From Fluviirhizobium alvei (lineage in GTDB: Bacteria > Pseudomonadota > Alphaproteobacteria > Rhizobiales > Rhizobiaceae): 64,000 bases of DNA. The translations under genes were made by a program, and so were the position numbers. The stretch lies in assembly GCF_030551875.1 (NCBI RefSeq), contig NZ_JAUOZU010000001.1, positions 530,586 through 594,585 on the forward strand, written 5' to 3'. Within the stretch, counting starts at the first letter, position 1. Every line of letters begins with the position of its first letter. The notes beneath the pieces are model-generated. The model was given only the letters and a program-made list of their open reading frames with translations, searched no databases and was not told where the DNA came from. Below, in pieces: positions 46,395 to 55,245 of this stretch.

Positions 46395-47297
46395 ATGACA
46401 GTCCGTTACGAGCGTCCCGTCTCGCATGCCGCCTATCGCGGCCAGAAGATGGCGCTTCTATCCTTCTTCGTCGCGCTTCTCAGTTGGGGTGCGCACCGGT
46501 TCGGCTTTCTGTCCACGCCCTATTATATCGCCATCGCTGCCGTAGCCGCACTGCTGGCCTCTGTTGGCGCCTATCTCGCCCTTGTCGGCATTGCCGCGCT
46601 CTGGCGCCGTGGCGCGCGCGGCGGCATGGCCTCCATCAAGGCGCTCACGCTATCGCTCGTGGCGCTCGTGCCGGCGGCGGTCGCTGCGGGCCTGTTCCTC
46701 AAGCTGCCGCCGCTTTACGATGTGACGAGCGATATCGCCGATCCGCCGCAATGGCTGAAGCCCGTGAGCGCCGACCAGTCCTGGATGGGTGCGCGCCTGC
46801 CGGTGACCACGGCCGAACGCACCGCCCAGGCGAGCGCCTATCGCGATCTCACCGGTCGCCGCTATGATGGCGCGCTCGATCGCGTCTATACGGCGGCGCG
46901 CAAGGTGGCGATCGACAATGGCATGACGATCACCGAAGAGGCGGGCGCACCTGAATTGACCGCCGAACCTGAGCAACCCGCCGCCAAGCCGGATGACGGC
47001 GCCGTGCCCGATCTGATCGACAAGATCCCCATTCCGATGCCGCGTCCGGACGATGTCGGACCGGAGGTCAATGCGCTGCCGCCGGGGGATGCCTATATCC
47101 AGGGCGAGCGGCGGACGTTTCTGTTCGGTTTCCGGCAGGATATCGTCATCCGCCTGCGCGAGGAGGCCGAAACAACTTTGGTCGATATCCGGGTGGAGGC
47201 CCGTTACGGCCACCACGATCTCGGCACCGGTGCCGATTTCATCCGCGATTATCTGCGCGCGCTCGATGCCGAACTGCTCGGCATTGCCGGCGATTGA
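46395..47297 (+). CDS. DUF1499 membrane protein
   Basis: A 300-residue protein. Three hydrophobic N-terminal segments (ALLSFFVALLSWGAHRFGFL, AVAALLASVGAYLALVGIA, LTLSLVALVPAAVAAGLFL) precede a DUF1499 domain (AYRDLTGRRYDGALDRVYTA, LFGFRQDIVIRLREEAETTL, VDIRVEARYGHHDLGTGADF). An insertion rich in Pro/Asp/Glu sits near 195-225. Function not known. It starts 17 bases after the GT41 stop with a GGAG, so the two probably share an operon. Confidence 0.82.
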   Translation: MTVRYERPVSHAAYRGQKMALLSFFVALLSWGAHRFGFLSTPYYIAIAAVAALLASVGAYLALVGIAALWRRGARGGMASIKALTLSLVALVPAAVAAGLFLKLPPLYDVTSDIADPPQWLKPVSADQSWMGARLPVTTAERTAQASAYRDLTGRRYDGALDRVYTAARKVAIDNGMTITEEAGAPELTAEPEQPAAKPDDGAVPDLIDKIPIPMPRPDDVGPEVNALPPGDAYIQGERRTFLFGFRQDIVIRLREEAETTLVDIRVEARYGHHDLGTGADFIRDYLRALDAELLGIAGD

Positions 47298-47320
47298 CCG
47301 GGAGATCCCGGTTCGCTTTG

Positions 47321-48232
47321 TCAGCCTGGCAGGTAGAGGCTTGCTAACGCGGGCGGTCCGTCGCAGAGCACGGCACCGCGGCCCACGAGATCCTCAAGAT
47401 GCGCGAGCACCGAAAGGGCGGCGGCGCCATGCAGGCGCGGATCGGTGTCGCGATAGATCACCTTCACTATGTCGGCAATGAAGCGGTCGCCCTTCTGGAT
47501 CCGGTCGAGCACGGCGCGTTCGCGCATGCGGCGATGGGTGCGCAGGCCGCGGCAGAAGCTGCGCGGGTCCTCCACCGGCCCGCCATGGCCCGGCAGATAG
47601 AGCCGGTCGTCGCGTTCGAGCAGCATGTCGAGCGACGCCATGTAATCAGCCATGGCACCATCCGGCGGTGCGACGATCGAGGTAGCCCAGGCCATCACAT
47701 GATCGGCGGAAAAGACGATATCCTGGCCGACCAGCGCAAAGGCGGCGTGGTTGGCGCAGTGGCCGGGCGTCAGCAATGTTTCGAGCACCCAGCCGTCGCC
47801 TTCGATCCGGTCGCCGTGTCCGAGTGCCAGATCGGGCACGAAATCGCTGTCGCCGCTTTCGGCAAAGGGGTTAACCTCGCCATTGTGCAGCGGCCGGGCA
47901 GACCGATGCGGCCCCTCGGCGACGATTGTCGCGCCAGTCAGTTCCTTCAGCCGGCGGGAAAGCGGGGAATGATCGCGGTGGGTGTGCGAGACGGCGATAT
48001 GGGTCACCTCGCGGCCCTTGAGTGCCGTCATCAGTGCATCAAGATGGGCCTCGTTGTCGGGGCCGGGATCGATGACGCAGACGGACCGGTCACCGACGAT
48101 ATAGCTGTTGGTGCCATGGAAGGTGAAGGGCGAGGGGTTGTTGACGGTCACCCGTTCGACCCCCGGCGCCACCGGCACGGCGCGGCCATGGGCGGGATCG
48201 AAATCGCGCCGGAATTCCGGTTCTTCGCTCAC
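47321..48232 (-). CDS. Metallo-beta-lactamase-fold hydrolase
   Basis: A 303-residue MBL-fold enzyme. Metal ligands: HIAVSHTHRDHSPLSRRL (HxHxDH), LLTPGHCANHAAFAL, VFSADHVMAWATS, LYLPGHGGPVEDPRSFC; then a C-terminal winged-helix-like region (HAALSVLAHLEDLVGRGAV equivalent) as in LACTB2-type hydrolases. The start is taken as the GTG at 48232, which overlaps the TGA of the cupin gene; ATG codons further upstream lie in the cupin reading region. Likely hydrolyses a thioester, lactone or RNA; unspecified. Confidence 0.88.
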   Translation of the reverse strand: MSEEPEFRRDFDPAHGRAVPVAPGVERVTVNNPSPFTFHGTNSYIVGDRSVCVIDPGPDNEAHLDALMTALKGREVTHIAVSHTHRDHSPLSRRLKELTGATIVAEGPHRSARPLHNGEVNPFAESGDSDFVPDLALGHGDRIEGDGWVLETLLTPGHCANHAAFALVGQDIVFSADHVMAWATSIVAPPDGAMADYMASLDMLLERDDRLYLPGHGGPVEDPRSFCRGLRTHRRMRERAVLDRIQKGDRFIADIVKVIYRDTDPRLHGAAALSVLAHLEDLVGRGAVLCDGPPALASLYLPG

Positions 48233-48525
48233 TTGTATTCGATCTCGATGAAGCTCATCGGCGCATCGCCGCGATTGACGACATTGTGGGTGGCGCCGGC
48301 TTCGCGGCGATAGGCGGCACCCTTGGCGATATCGACCTCGCGGTTGCCCTGGTCTTCCTCGATCAGCATGGCGCAATCGGTCATCGGCACCACCACATAA
48401 CCCATGCCATGAGTGTGCACACCGGTATCGGCACCGGGCGGAAAATCCCAGCGCGTGATGCGAACGACCGCATCATCGAGAAGGAGCGTTGGGGTGGCGG
48501 GTGGTCTGGCGGCAAATCCTGGCAT
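48229..48525 (-). CDS. Small cupin protein
   Basis: A 98-residue single-domain cupin: VVRITRWDFPPGADTGVHTH and GMGYVVVPMTDCAML form motif 1 with the His pair, and YRREAGATHNVVNRGDAPMSF forms motif 2 with its His. The start at 48525 has AAGGGAG six bases upstream; earlier ATGs are weaker. Its stop overlaps the GTG of the metallo-beta-lactamase gene, so they form a coupled pair. Cupins of this size often hold a metal and act as isomerases or dioxygenases; no substrate is evident. Confidence 0.82.
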   Translation of the reverse strand: MPGFAARPPATPTLLLDDAVVRITRWDFPPGADTGVHTHGMGYVVVPMTDCAMLIEEDQGNREVDIAKGAAYRREAGATHNVVNRGDAPMSFIEIEYK

Positions 48526-48716
48526 GCTTTTCTCCCTTGTCATCAACTTCGTACCGCCCAAGAGCACGGCAGGCAAAGGAAAAACGATCGAGCCGGCAAA
48601 GACGGCGCGGACTGTTTGGCCCTGTGGAAAAAAATCCCTTGAGGCGATTGCAGCTTAGGCCCGGCTTTGCTAATCAGGCGCACGATTTGCTCCGGCCCTT
48701 GCGCCGATTGAGCTGT

Positions 48717-48791
48717 TGGGGCGTAGCCAAGCGGTAAGGCAGCGGTTTTTGGTACCGCCATCCCCTGGTTCGAATCCAGGCGCCCCAGCCA
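48717..48791 (+). tRNA. tRNA-Gln (anticodon UUG)
   Basis: A complete cloverleaf: acceptor TGGGGCG / CGCCCCA, D-arm AGCCAAGCGGTAAGGCA, anticodon stem GCGGT / ACCGC with loop TTTTGGT (anticodon TTG), T-arm CCTGGTTCGAATCCAGG, discriminator G and an encoded CCA (48789-48791). It reads glutamine CAA and CAG. Confidence 0.95.
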
Positions 48792-48978
48792 TTGCTTTAA
48801 AATCAAATAAAACAGACTTGTTACGCGGGATTGATTTCCTGGCGATGGCTATTCTTGGCGGAATCGTTGAGAGGCGCTTTGAAGCTTTGCTTCAGGTCAG
48901 GCTTTAACGCGCTCAATGAGACAGGCGAGAGGTGAACAACTCCGAACAGCCTGACACACCGATAGAAAACGAGCGCAA

Positions 48979-49779
48979 TCAGGCAAGTCGTTTGGTGCTG
49001 CGTGCGGCGAGGCGACGACGCCATTCGACGGCAAGCGCGCCGGCTAAGGTGGCGGCGATCAGGATGACTGCCAGCGCATTGATGGTCGGCGTAATCCCGC
49101 TGCGCACCTTCGAGAACACATAGACCGTCAATGTGTCATAGGGCCCGCGGGTGAAAAGCGTGACGTTGAAATTCTCGATCGACTGGAAAAAGGCGATGAC
49201 CGCGCCGGCACCGAGTGCCGGATAGAGATGCGGCAACAGCACCCGGCGCAGCACCATCGCGTGGCTGGCGCCGAGATCGAGGGCGGCCTCTTCGAGTGAT
49301 CGGTCAAAACTCTGCAACCGCGCCAGCACAAGCAGCATCACGAAGGCGGCGATATAGGACACCTGGCCAAACACCGACAGATGCAGACCGGGTGGGACCG
49401 ACAGCCGGTTCCAGAACAGAAGCGTCGAAATGCCGATTACGGCGCCGGGTGTCAGGATCGGTGCCACCATCAACCCGTAAAGTGCCGAGCGCAGGGTCCC
49501 GCCGATGCTGTTGACCAGGATCGCCGCTGCGGTGCCGATCGGCACCGAAATGGCGACGACGGCAAGCGCGACCAGCAGCGTATTCTTGAATGCGTTCAGA
49601 AGCCGCGTGTCTTGCCAGAGTTCGACGAACCAGTGGGAGGTAAAGCCTGCCCAGGGAAACACGGAGGGAAACCGGGTGTCATTGAAGGCAGCGCCACCCA
49701 TTACCACCAGCGGCAACAGAAGATAGGCGAGGAAGACCCCCAGATAGAGACGGAAGAGCCAGTCGGAACGATGTTTCAT
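48979..49779 (-). CDS. Polyamine-type ABC transporter permease (PotC-like)
   Basis: A 266-residue inner-membrane permease with six helices and the EAA loop EEAALDLGASHAMVLRRVLL. MKHRSDWLFRLYLGVFLAYLLLP begins the protein. ATG 49779 is chosen by family N-terminus and by its 7-base spacing from the upstream permease stop; a longer reading into that gene is a shadow. It is the last gene of the five-gene run agmatinase, binding protein, ATPase, permease, permease. The substrate is probably putrescine or spermidine by resemblance and context. Confidence 0.88.
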   Translation of the reverse strand: MKHRSDWLFRLYLGVFLAYLLLPLVVMGGAAFNDTRFPSVFPWAGFTSHWFVELWQDTRLLNAFKNTLLVALAVVAISVPIGTAAAILVNSIGGTLRSALYGLMVAPILTPGAVIGISTLLFWNRLSVPPGLHLSVFGQVSYIAAFVMLLVLARLQSFDRSLEEAALDLGASHAMVLRRVLLPHLYPALGAGAVIAFFQSIENFNVTLFTRGPYDTLTVYVFSKVRSGITPTINALAVILIAATLAGALAVEWRRRLAARSTKRLA

Positions 49780-49786
49780 GGCCGCC

Positions 49787-50671
49787 TCACTTCGCGATAT
49801 CGGAGAGTTTGACGCGGAAAAGCCGCATGACGAGGGTGACGAACAGAGTGCAGAGAATGAGCAGCAGGAAGGCGTAGGCCGCACCTGTGTTCCAGTCGAG
49901 TGACTCGAACATCCATTGCTGGATGATCTCGGTGAACCAGCGCGAGTTGGTCGAGGCGAGCAGGGTCGGCACCAGAATGGAGCCGGCACAGAGCATGAAG
50001 ACCATCACCGAGCCCGAGGCAATGCCGGGTTTGGCATGCGGCAGGATCACGCGCCAATGAATGCGCCAGCCCGGCGCGCCGAGATCTTCCGCAGCCTCGA
50101 TCTGGCTGCTGTCGAGCGACTGGATCGAATTGTAGATCGGAAACAGCATGAAGAGAACGTAGGTATAGACAAGGCCGATCATGACCGAGCGGAAGCCGGT
50201 CATCCAGCGGATCGGTTTTTCGATCAGGTCGAGGCTGAGGAGCGTGAAGTTGAGCGGACCCTTGAGCGACAGGATGATGAACCAGGCAAAGGAGCGCATG
50301 ATTTCGCTGACCCAGAGCGGAATCGTCAGCAGCAGGAAAATCGTCGGCACGCTGCGCGGCGAAGCTCTTTTCGACAGGTAAAAGGCGAGGGGATAGGCAA
50401 TCGCAAAACAGATGGCGGTGGTGAAGGAGGAATAGAGGACCGTCCAGAGGAACACCGAAATATGGATCGGGCTCTCAAAGAAGGTCATGTAGTTCTTGAG
50501 CGTGTAGATATCCTTCGGGCCACCGATCTCCTGCACCGGCAGATAGGGTCGGAAGGAATTCTCGAACAGATAGAGATTGGGAAAGATCACCAGCACCAGA
50601 AGCCAGAACAGCACCAATGCGCACATCAGGAAGGTCAGGCCGGCGCCATAGCGGGCGAGGAGATCCTTCAT
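49787..50671 (-). CDS. Polyamine-type ABC transporter permease (PotB-like)
   Basis: A 294-residue permease. TM1 is AGLTFLMCALVLFWLLVLVI; a periplasmic stretch includes FENSFRPYLPVQEIGGPKDI; the EAA loop is EAAEDLGAPGWRIHWRVILP. The start overlaps the TGA of the ATPase gene (ATGA). It partners PotC-like to form the transmembrane channel. Confidence 0.9.
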   Translation of the reverse strand: MKDLLARYGAGLTFLMCALVLFWLLVLVIFPNLYLFENSFRPYLPVQEIGGPKDIYTLKNYMTFFESPIHISVFLWTVLYSSFTTAICFAIAYPLAFYLSKRASPRSVPTIFLLLTIPLWVSEIMRSFAWFIILSLKGPLNFTLLSLDLIEKPIRWMTGFRSVMIGLVYTYVLFMLFPIYNSIQSLDSSQIEAAEDLGAPGWRIHWRVILPHAKPGIASGSVMVFMLCAGSILVPTLLASTNSRWFTEIIQQWMFESLDWNTGAAYAFLLLILCTLFVTLVMRLFRVKLSDIAK

Positions 50672-51759
50672 GAGGCCACCGCGCTGGTTTTTGCCTCGTC
50701 AACGAGAATGAAGGCCTTGTCGAGATCGAAATTCGCAAACAGTCTGGCGCCTTTCTCCGGCACGGCATCGGCGCCATCGTTGCGGATTTCCGACACAAGG
50801 ATGTGACCGGTCGCATCGACCGTGCGAACCGAGATGAAATTGCCTTCAAACGCGATATCGGTCACTTCCACCGGAATTGAGTTATGATCTTTTGATATCG
50901 CTTCCAGCCTCAGATTTTCGGGCCGGACATAGAGCTTTGAATCCGCGCTGACCTCGGATCCGAGCCGGGCCCGGAACGTGCCGACTGCGGTCGAGAATTC
51001 GCCAACGCCATCTCCGCTCGCAACTGTCTTGCCGAGCAGAATGTTGCTTTCGCCGACAAAGGAAGCGACGAAACCGTTCGCCGGATGATTGTAGATCTCC
51101 CGAGGCGGCGCCACCTGCTGCAATTTGCCATGCGACATCACCGCAATGCGGTCGGACATGGCGAGCGCTTCGCCCTGGTCGTGGGTAATGTAGATGAAGG
51201 TGACGTTGGTGCGCTTCTGGATCGCGCGCAGTTCGGCGCGCATATGCTGGCGCAGCTTGAGATCGAGCGCCGACAGCGGTTCGTCAAGCAGCATGACCGA
51301 GGGTTCGACGGCAAGCGCGCGGGCAATCGCCACGCGCTGCTTCTGCCCGCCGGACAGGCTGCTCACCGCCTTGTCGGCAGCGCCAGGAAGGTCCACCAGC
51401 GCCAGAAGTTCCTCGGCACGCTTACGGCGTGTTGCCTTGTCGACGCCGCGCGCTTCCAATCCGAAGGCAATGTTTTCCCAGACGGGCATCAGGGGAAAGA
51501 GCGCAAGATTCTGGAAAATGAGTGCGGTCGGCCGCTGGTTCGGCCGCTGGTCGCGCATGTCCTTGCCGCCGATCGCGATCGTGCCCGAGGTTGGAGAAAT
51601 GAAACCCGAGACCATTCGCAATATGGTGGTCTTGCCGCATCCGGAAGGGCCGAGGAAGGAAAAGAACTCGCCCGCCCCAATCGACAGGGAGACATTGTCG
51701 ACGGCGCGGAAACTGCCGAAATCCGCACAAACATTCTGAAGTTCGATACTGGCACTCAT
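50668..51759 (-). CDS. Polyamine-type ABC transporter ATPase (PotA-like)
   Basis: A 363-residue ATPase. Walker A SFLGPSGCGKTTILRMVSGF, Q-loop region LIFQNLALFPLMPVWENIAF, signature VSSLSGGQKQRVAIARALAV, Walker B VMLLDEPLSALDLKLRQHMR, and H-loop FIYITHDQGEALAMSDRIAV are all present, followed by a TOBE regulatory domain (about 290-360). The ATG at 51759 (MSASIELQNVCADFG) is favoured over upstream extension to 51831. Confidence 0.93.
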   Translation of the reverse strand: MSASIELQNVCADFGSFRAVDNVSLSIGAGEFFSFLGPSGCGKTTILRMVSGFISPTSGTIAIGGKDMRDQRPNQRPTALIFQNLALFPLMPVWENIAFGLEARGVDKATRRKRAEELLALVDLPGAADKAVSSLSGGQKQRVAIARALAVEPSVMLLDEPLSALDLKLRQHMRAELRAIQKRTNVTFIYITHDQGEALAMSDRIAVMSHGKLQQVAPPREIYNHPANGFVASFVGESNILLGKTVASGDGVGEFSTAVGTFRARLGSEVSADSKLYVRPENLRLEAISKDHNSIPVEVTDIAFEGNFISVRTVDATGHILVSEIRNDGADAVPEKGARLFANFDLDKAFILVDEAKTSAVAS

Positions 51760-51876
51760 GCAAGAAACTCGTCTGCTTGTCGCCCATCGGAGCCCATGCG
51801 GGCCGGTGATGCCGGCGGCCGGTCCGGCCACCAGCTTGCCGGACGCGGAAGGCGTCCGGCGCGATGGGGGCGTGGC

Positions 51877-53007
51877 TCAGGCTGCCTTGTACTTGTCGGC
51901 ATATTCGCCGCGCTTGGAGAGGAACCATGCTGCCTGATCGGGCCACCAGTAGAGCTTGGAGAGTGCGTCGCCCGGGAAGCTGGCCTTGTAGAAGTCCGAG
52001 ACAGCCTTATCCATGAGATCGATGCCGCCCTTGCCGACCGGGTTGGACGAGAAGGCGGTCGCCCAGAGAGCCGATCCTTCTGCGGTCGAAACCCACTTGG
52101 CAAATTCGTGCGCCTGCTCGATGTTCTTGGCGCTCTTCATCAGCACGAGACCCTGGTTCCAGGCAAAAGCGCCTTCCTTCGGCGCGATATAGCCGTAGCC
52201 TTCCTTCACCAGGTTGAAGCCGGTGGAATCCCAGCAAAGGCCGAGCACCGCCCCATTGGTGCGGAAGGCGGCCTGGGCTTCGTTCTCGCCGCTCCAGAAC
52301 TGCACGACATTGCCCTTCGCCTTGATGGCTTCGGCAAGTGCGATGTCCCACAGTTCGACCATGGTCTTCTCGTCCTTGTAGCCGTCGATCCACGGCTTCG
52401 GCAGCTTGCCCTGGCTGTCGAGCCAGCGGCCCATGGCCGCGATTGCCGAATGGCCGCGCACGGTTACCTGGTTGCCGGCACTGAAGAGGTCGCCCAGGCT
52501 TGCGGTTCCGTATTCGCCCTTGTAGCTTTCCTTGCTGTAGACGAGTGCTTCGGTACCCCAGACGGAGGGAACGAACAGCTTTGCTCCGTCGATGGTGGCG
52601 CGCTCGCCGGCAGAGCCGTCGGCCAGGCCCGGCGCATAGTTGTCGAGCGCCAGCTTGCCGACATCCCAGCCCTGCAGCAACCCGTTGGAAGCCCATGCCG
52701 ACACGCGGTCGAGCGTCGGCTCGATCACGTCTGTGGTTCCGGTCTCGAGCGAAATTTTCGCCTGCGCGAACATCGTGTCCTGATCGGGCTGCTCGGTGAA
52801 ATTCACCTTGATGCCGGTGGCCTTTTCAAAGGCCGGGAACACCTTCTCGGCCATGCCGGGATAGCCGGCCCAGCCGGTGAAGTTCACTTCGCCGGAGGAG
52901 GCCAGCGCGGAGGATGAAATGATCCCGGGCGCGGCCAGAACGGCGGCACCGGCGGCAGTGGACTTGAGAAGGCTGCGTCTCGACAGAGGCGCCTTGAAAA
53001 TAGTCAT
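51877..53007 (-). CDS. Polyamine-type ABC substrate-binding protein (PotD-like)
   Basis: A 376-residue periplasmic binding protein. The signal region (LSRRSLLKSTAAGAAVLAAP) has a twin Arg followed by a hydrophobic stretch, suggesting Tat export, which is seen in some binding proteins. The mature part follows the PotD pattern: VNFTGWAGYPGMAEKVFPAF near the start, YGYIAPKEGAFAWNQGLVLM in the C-terminal lobe. GGGAG stands 7 bases before the ATG at 53007. Ligand specificity (spermidine, putrescine or other polyamine/guanidino compound) cannot be fixed. Confidence 0.88.
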   Translation of the reverse strand: MTIFKAPLSRRSLLKSTAAGAAVLAAPGIISSSALASSGEVNFTGWAGYPGMAEKVFPAFEKATGIKVNFTEQPDQDTMFAQAKISLETGTTDVIEPTLDRVSAWASNGLLQGWDVGKLALDNYAPGLADGSAGERATIDGAKLFVPSVWGTEALVYSKESYKGEYGTASLGDLFSAGNQVTVRGHSAIAAMGRWLDSQGKLPKPWIDGYKDEKTMVELWDIALAEAIKAKGNVVQFWSGENEAQAAFRTNGAVLGLCWDSTGFNLVKEGYGYIAPKEGAFAWNQGLVLMKSAKNIEQAHEFAKWVSTAEGSALWATAFSSNPVGKGGIDLMDKAVSDFYKASFPGDALSKLYWWPDQAAWFLSKRGEYADKYKAA

Positions 53008-53070
53008 CGTCATGCTCCCAGTTCGTTGGTCGGGGTTGGTCTTTCGTACGTGAGGCCTTGTTGCCGGCCT

Positions 53071-54045
53071 CTACGACGCGGTTTTCCGTGCCCTGCATTC
53101 GGCAAGGACACAAAGCAGCTCAAAAAGGACATTGGCGCCGAGATAAGCGGTGGCACCGGTCGGATCGAAAGGCGGCGACACTTCCATGAGATCGGCGCCG
53201 ACGATATCGAGGCCACGCAGCCCACGCACCACCTGAAGGGCCTGGTAGCTGTTGGGGCCGCCGACTTCCGGCGTGCCGGTTCCCGGTGCGAAAGCCGGAT
53301 CGATGAAATCGATATCGTAGCTGACATAGGTCTCGCCGGTTCCGGCGATCGACCGTGCCTCGGCCATCACATCTTCCACCCCGCGTGCATGGAATTCGTC
53401 GATCGGGATGACCCGGATGCCAACCGCAGTCGCGAAATCGCGATCCTCGAAATCATAGGCCGAACCTCGGATGCCGATCATGCAGACGCGGGCCGGATCG
53501 AGAAGACCTTCTTCCACCGCGCGGCGGAACGGCGTGCCGTGCGTGAAGAGAAAGCCGCCGAAATAGGACTTGTAGAGATCGGTATGGCTGTCGAAATGGA
53601 CCATGCCGAGGGGCCTGTGACGGGCCAGCGCCCGCAGGATCGGCAGTGTGCAGAGATGATCGCCGCCCGCACTCAAGGGCGTGATGCCCCTGTCGCGAAC
53701 CTGATCGTAAAAAGCGGTGATGCGGGCGAGGGTATCGGCGACATCGGCGGGATTGGGGCCAACATCGCCAAGATCGGCGCAGCGTGCCAGATCATAGGGA
53801 ACGATGCGGGTTACGGCATTTTCGAACCGGATCATGCTCGATTGATCGCGCAACTGGCGTGGCGCATGGCGCGGGCCGGGCCGGTTGGTGGTGCCGCCAT
53901 CCCATGGAACGCCGATAAGGCCGATGTCGACATCGACAAGTCTGGGATCGTCAAGCCCGATATGGGGCAGGCGCATGAAGGTGGCGATACCGGCAAAACG
54001 CGGAAGATCAAGACCAGAAACTGGGCGAAAACTCTTAAGATCCAT
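53071..54045 (-). CDS. Agmatinase-like ureohydrolase
   Basis: A 324-residue ureohydrolase. The Mn ligands are visible: SAGGDHLCTLPIL, MVHFDSHTDLYKSYFGG (D-x-H-x-D) and YVSYDIDFIDPAFAPGTGTP. N-terminal GLIGVPWDGGTTNRPGPRHA is typical. The family cleaves agmatine to putrescine and urea, but guanidinobutyrase or guanidinopropionase activity is also possible. It lies 63 bp before the binding-protein gene, on the same strand, and likely acts on the compound that the importer brings in. Confidence 0.88.
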   Translation of the reverse strand: MDLKSFRPVSGLDLPRFAGIATFMRLPHIGLDDPRLVDVDIGLIGVPWDGGTTNRPGPRHAPRQLRDQSSMIRFENAVTRIVPYDLARCADLGDVGPNPADVADTLARITAFYDQVRDRGITPLSAGGDHLCTLPILRALARHRPLGMVHFDSHTDLYKSYFGGFLFTHGTPFRRAVEEGLLDPARVCMIGIRGSAYDFEDRDFATAVGIRVIPIDEFHARGVEDVMAEARSIAGTGETYVSYDIDFIDPAFAPGTGTPEVGGPNSYQALQVVRGLRGLDIVGADLMEVSPPFDPTGATAYLGANVLFELLCVLAECRARKTAS

Positions 54046-54203
54046 TTATTCCCCTTGTGGCTTTGGCGCCACTTTTCTGAAGTGAGGCTAGCATGATGGC
54101 AAAGTCTGACAACGGACTATTTTCGTGGATGCTTGCCTCATCGGAAGTGTCCGGAAAGAAATTCAATATTACTTTTGCGAATGACTATTTTTTCATCATT
54201 ATC

Positions 54204-54248
54204 CCGATCTGAAAATCGGCAGACTGATCTTCAATTGATCAGAATTGA
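54204..54248. promoter_or_regulatory. Overlapping inverted repeats in the agmatinase / tauE intergenic region
   Basis: CCGAT-CTGAAA-ATCGG (54204-54219), CTGATC-N7-GATCAG (54224-54242) and TCAATT-GATCAG-AATTGA (54231-54248) lie 160-200 bases before the agmatinase gene and about 220 before the exporter. They are candidate operator sites of an unidentified regulator. The rest of this 422-bp gap shows no gene that I would support. Confidence 0.4.
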
Positions 54249-54467
54249 TGTCGAAAAGAGCGGTCCGTTCCTCGCAAGAGGAGGCGCGGGCCAAGAATTT
54301 CCTGATTTTCCAGAGATTTTCCGACATCCGGAAGCATGGCGGCGGTCAAAACCGGGCTGGCACCATCAGAGTCTGATTCTGGACCTGTCGACCCGGAGCG
54401 GCCAAAGTTATGTCTTGGTGACTGAGACGGGTTGCGACATCGTCCCCGGCAGTGACAGGAGACGGGG

Positions 54468-55208
54468 ATGGACGCATTCGTCATCGGCGGGGTCACGATC
54501 GTTGCGGCGATGTTCCGTGGCGTCACAGGGTTCGGCTATGCGCTGGTCGCCGCACTCGGGCTTGCAAGCCTCTTCTCGCCCACCGGCATGGTGCCGTTCA
54601 TTCTCGTTAATGACATCATGCTGACAGCCTTCACCATCGTCGACCGGGGGCGCAGTCCCATCAACTGGCCGGTGACGCGGATCCTGATCATCTCCGGCCT
54701 TGTCGGCGCGCTGTGCGGCAGCCTGCTCATTTCCCATCTCGATGGCGATGTGGCGCGCATCCTGGTCTCGGCGACCATCATGCTGGCGGCCTGCACGGCG
54801 CTTGTCCGGCAGCCGCCGGGCTGGCTGGCGCATCGGGTCCTTGGCGTGATGATCGGTTTTCTCACCGGCGGACTTCTGTCGGCCTTTGCCGTCGGAGGGC
54901 CGCTGATCGCGGCCTGGCTGCTGGCAGGCGGCGTTCGCCGCGAGGAGGTTCGTGGCACGCTCGCCGTCTTCTTTGGCCTCATCGACATCTTCACCCTCGG
55001 CAGCCGCGCCTATATGGGCGCAGTGGATGCCGAACTGTTGCGGTTGCTGGCGATCTATTGCCCGATGACGCTGGCGGGCTTTGCGATCGGCTATTTTCTG
55101 TCGCACCGCCTGCCGCCCGCTGTCTGGGACCGGGTTGCATCGATCGGGCTTGTCCTGATCGCGGCGATCGGCTTCATCCAGACCATCGTCGCGATCGCGA
55201 CCGCCTGA
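54468..55208 (+). CDS. TauE/SafE-family sulfite exporter-like protein
   Basis: A 246-residue membrane protein with about eight helices in two halves (AFVIGGVTIVAAMFRGVTGF, YALVAALGLASLFSPTGMVP, GVMIGFLTGGLLSAFAVGGP, PLIAAWLLAGGVRREEVRGT). The family exports sulfite, sulfoacetate or related anions in several organisms. AGGAGACGGGG lies before the ATG. A taurine:pyruvate aminotransferase-like gene lies about 3 kb downstream, which is consistent with but does not prove sulfonate metabolism. Confidence 0.87.
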   Translation: MDAFVIGGVTIVAAMFRGVTGFGYALVAALGLASLFSPTGMVPFILVNDIMLTAFTIVDRGRSPINWPVTRILIISGLVGALCGSLLISHLDGDVARILVSATIMLAACTALVRQPPGWLAHRVLGVMIGFLTGGLLSAFAVGGPLIAAWLLAGGVRREEVRGTLAVFFGLIDIFTLGSRAYMGAVDAELLRLLAIYCPMTLAGFAIGYFLSHRLPPAVWDRVASIGLVLIAAIGFIQTIVAIATA

Positions 55209-55245
55209 CCGATTTCAAATTTTTTGGACCACGAAAGGACAGTTT

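Noticed and set aside
54133..54624. A possible gene in the space before tauE
   Set aside because: No ribosome site, unnatural composition, and it would overlap tauE by more than 150 bases in another frame.
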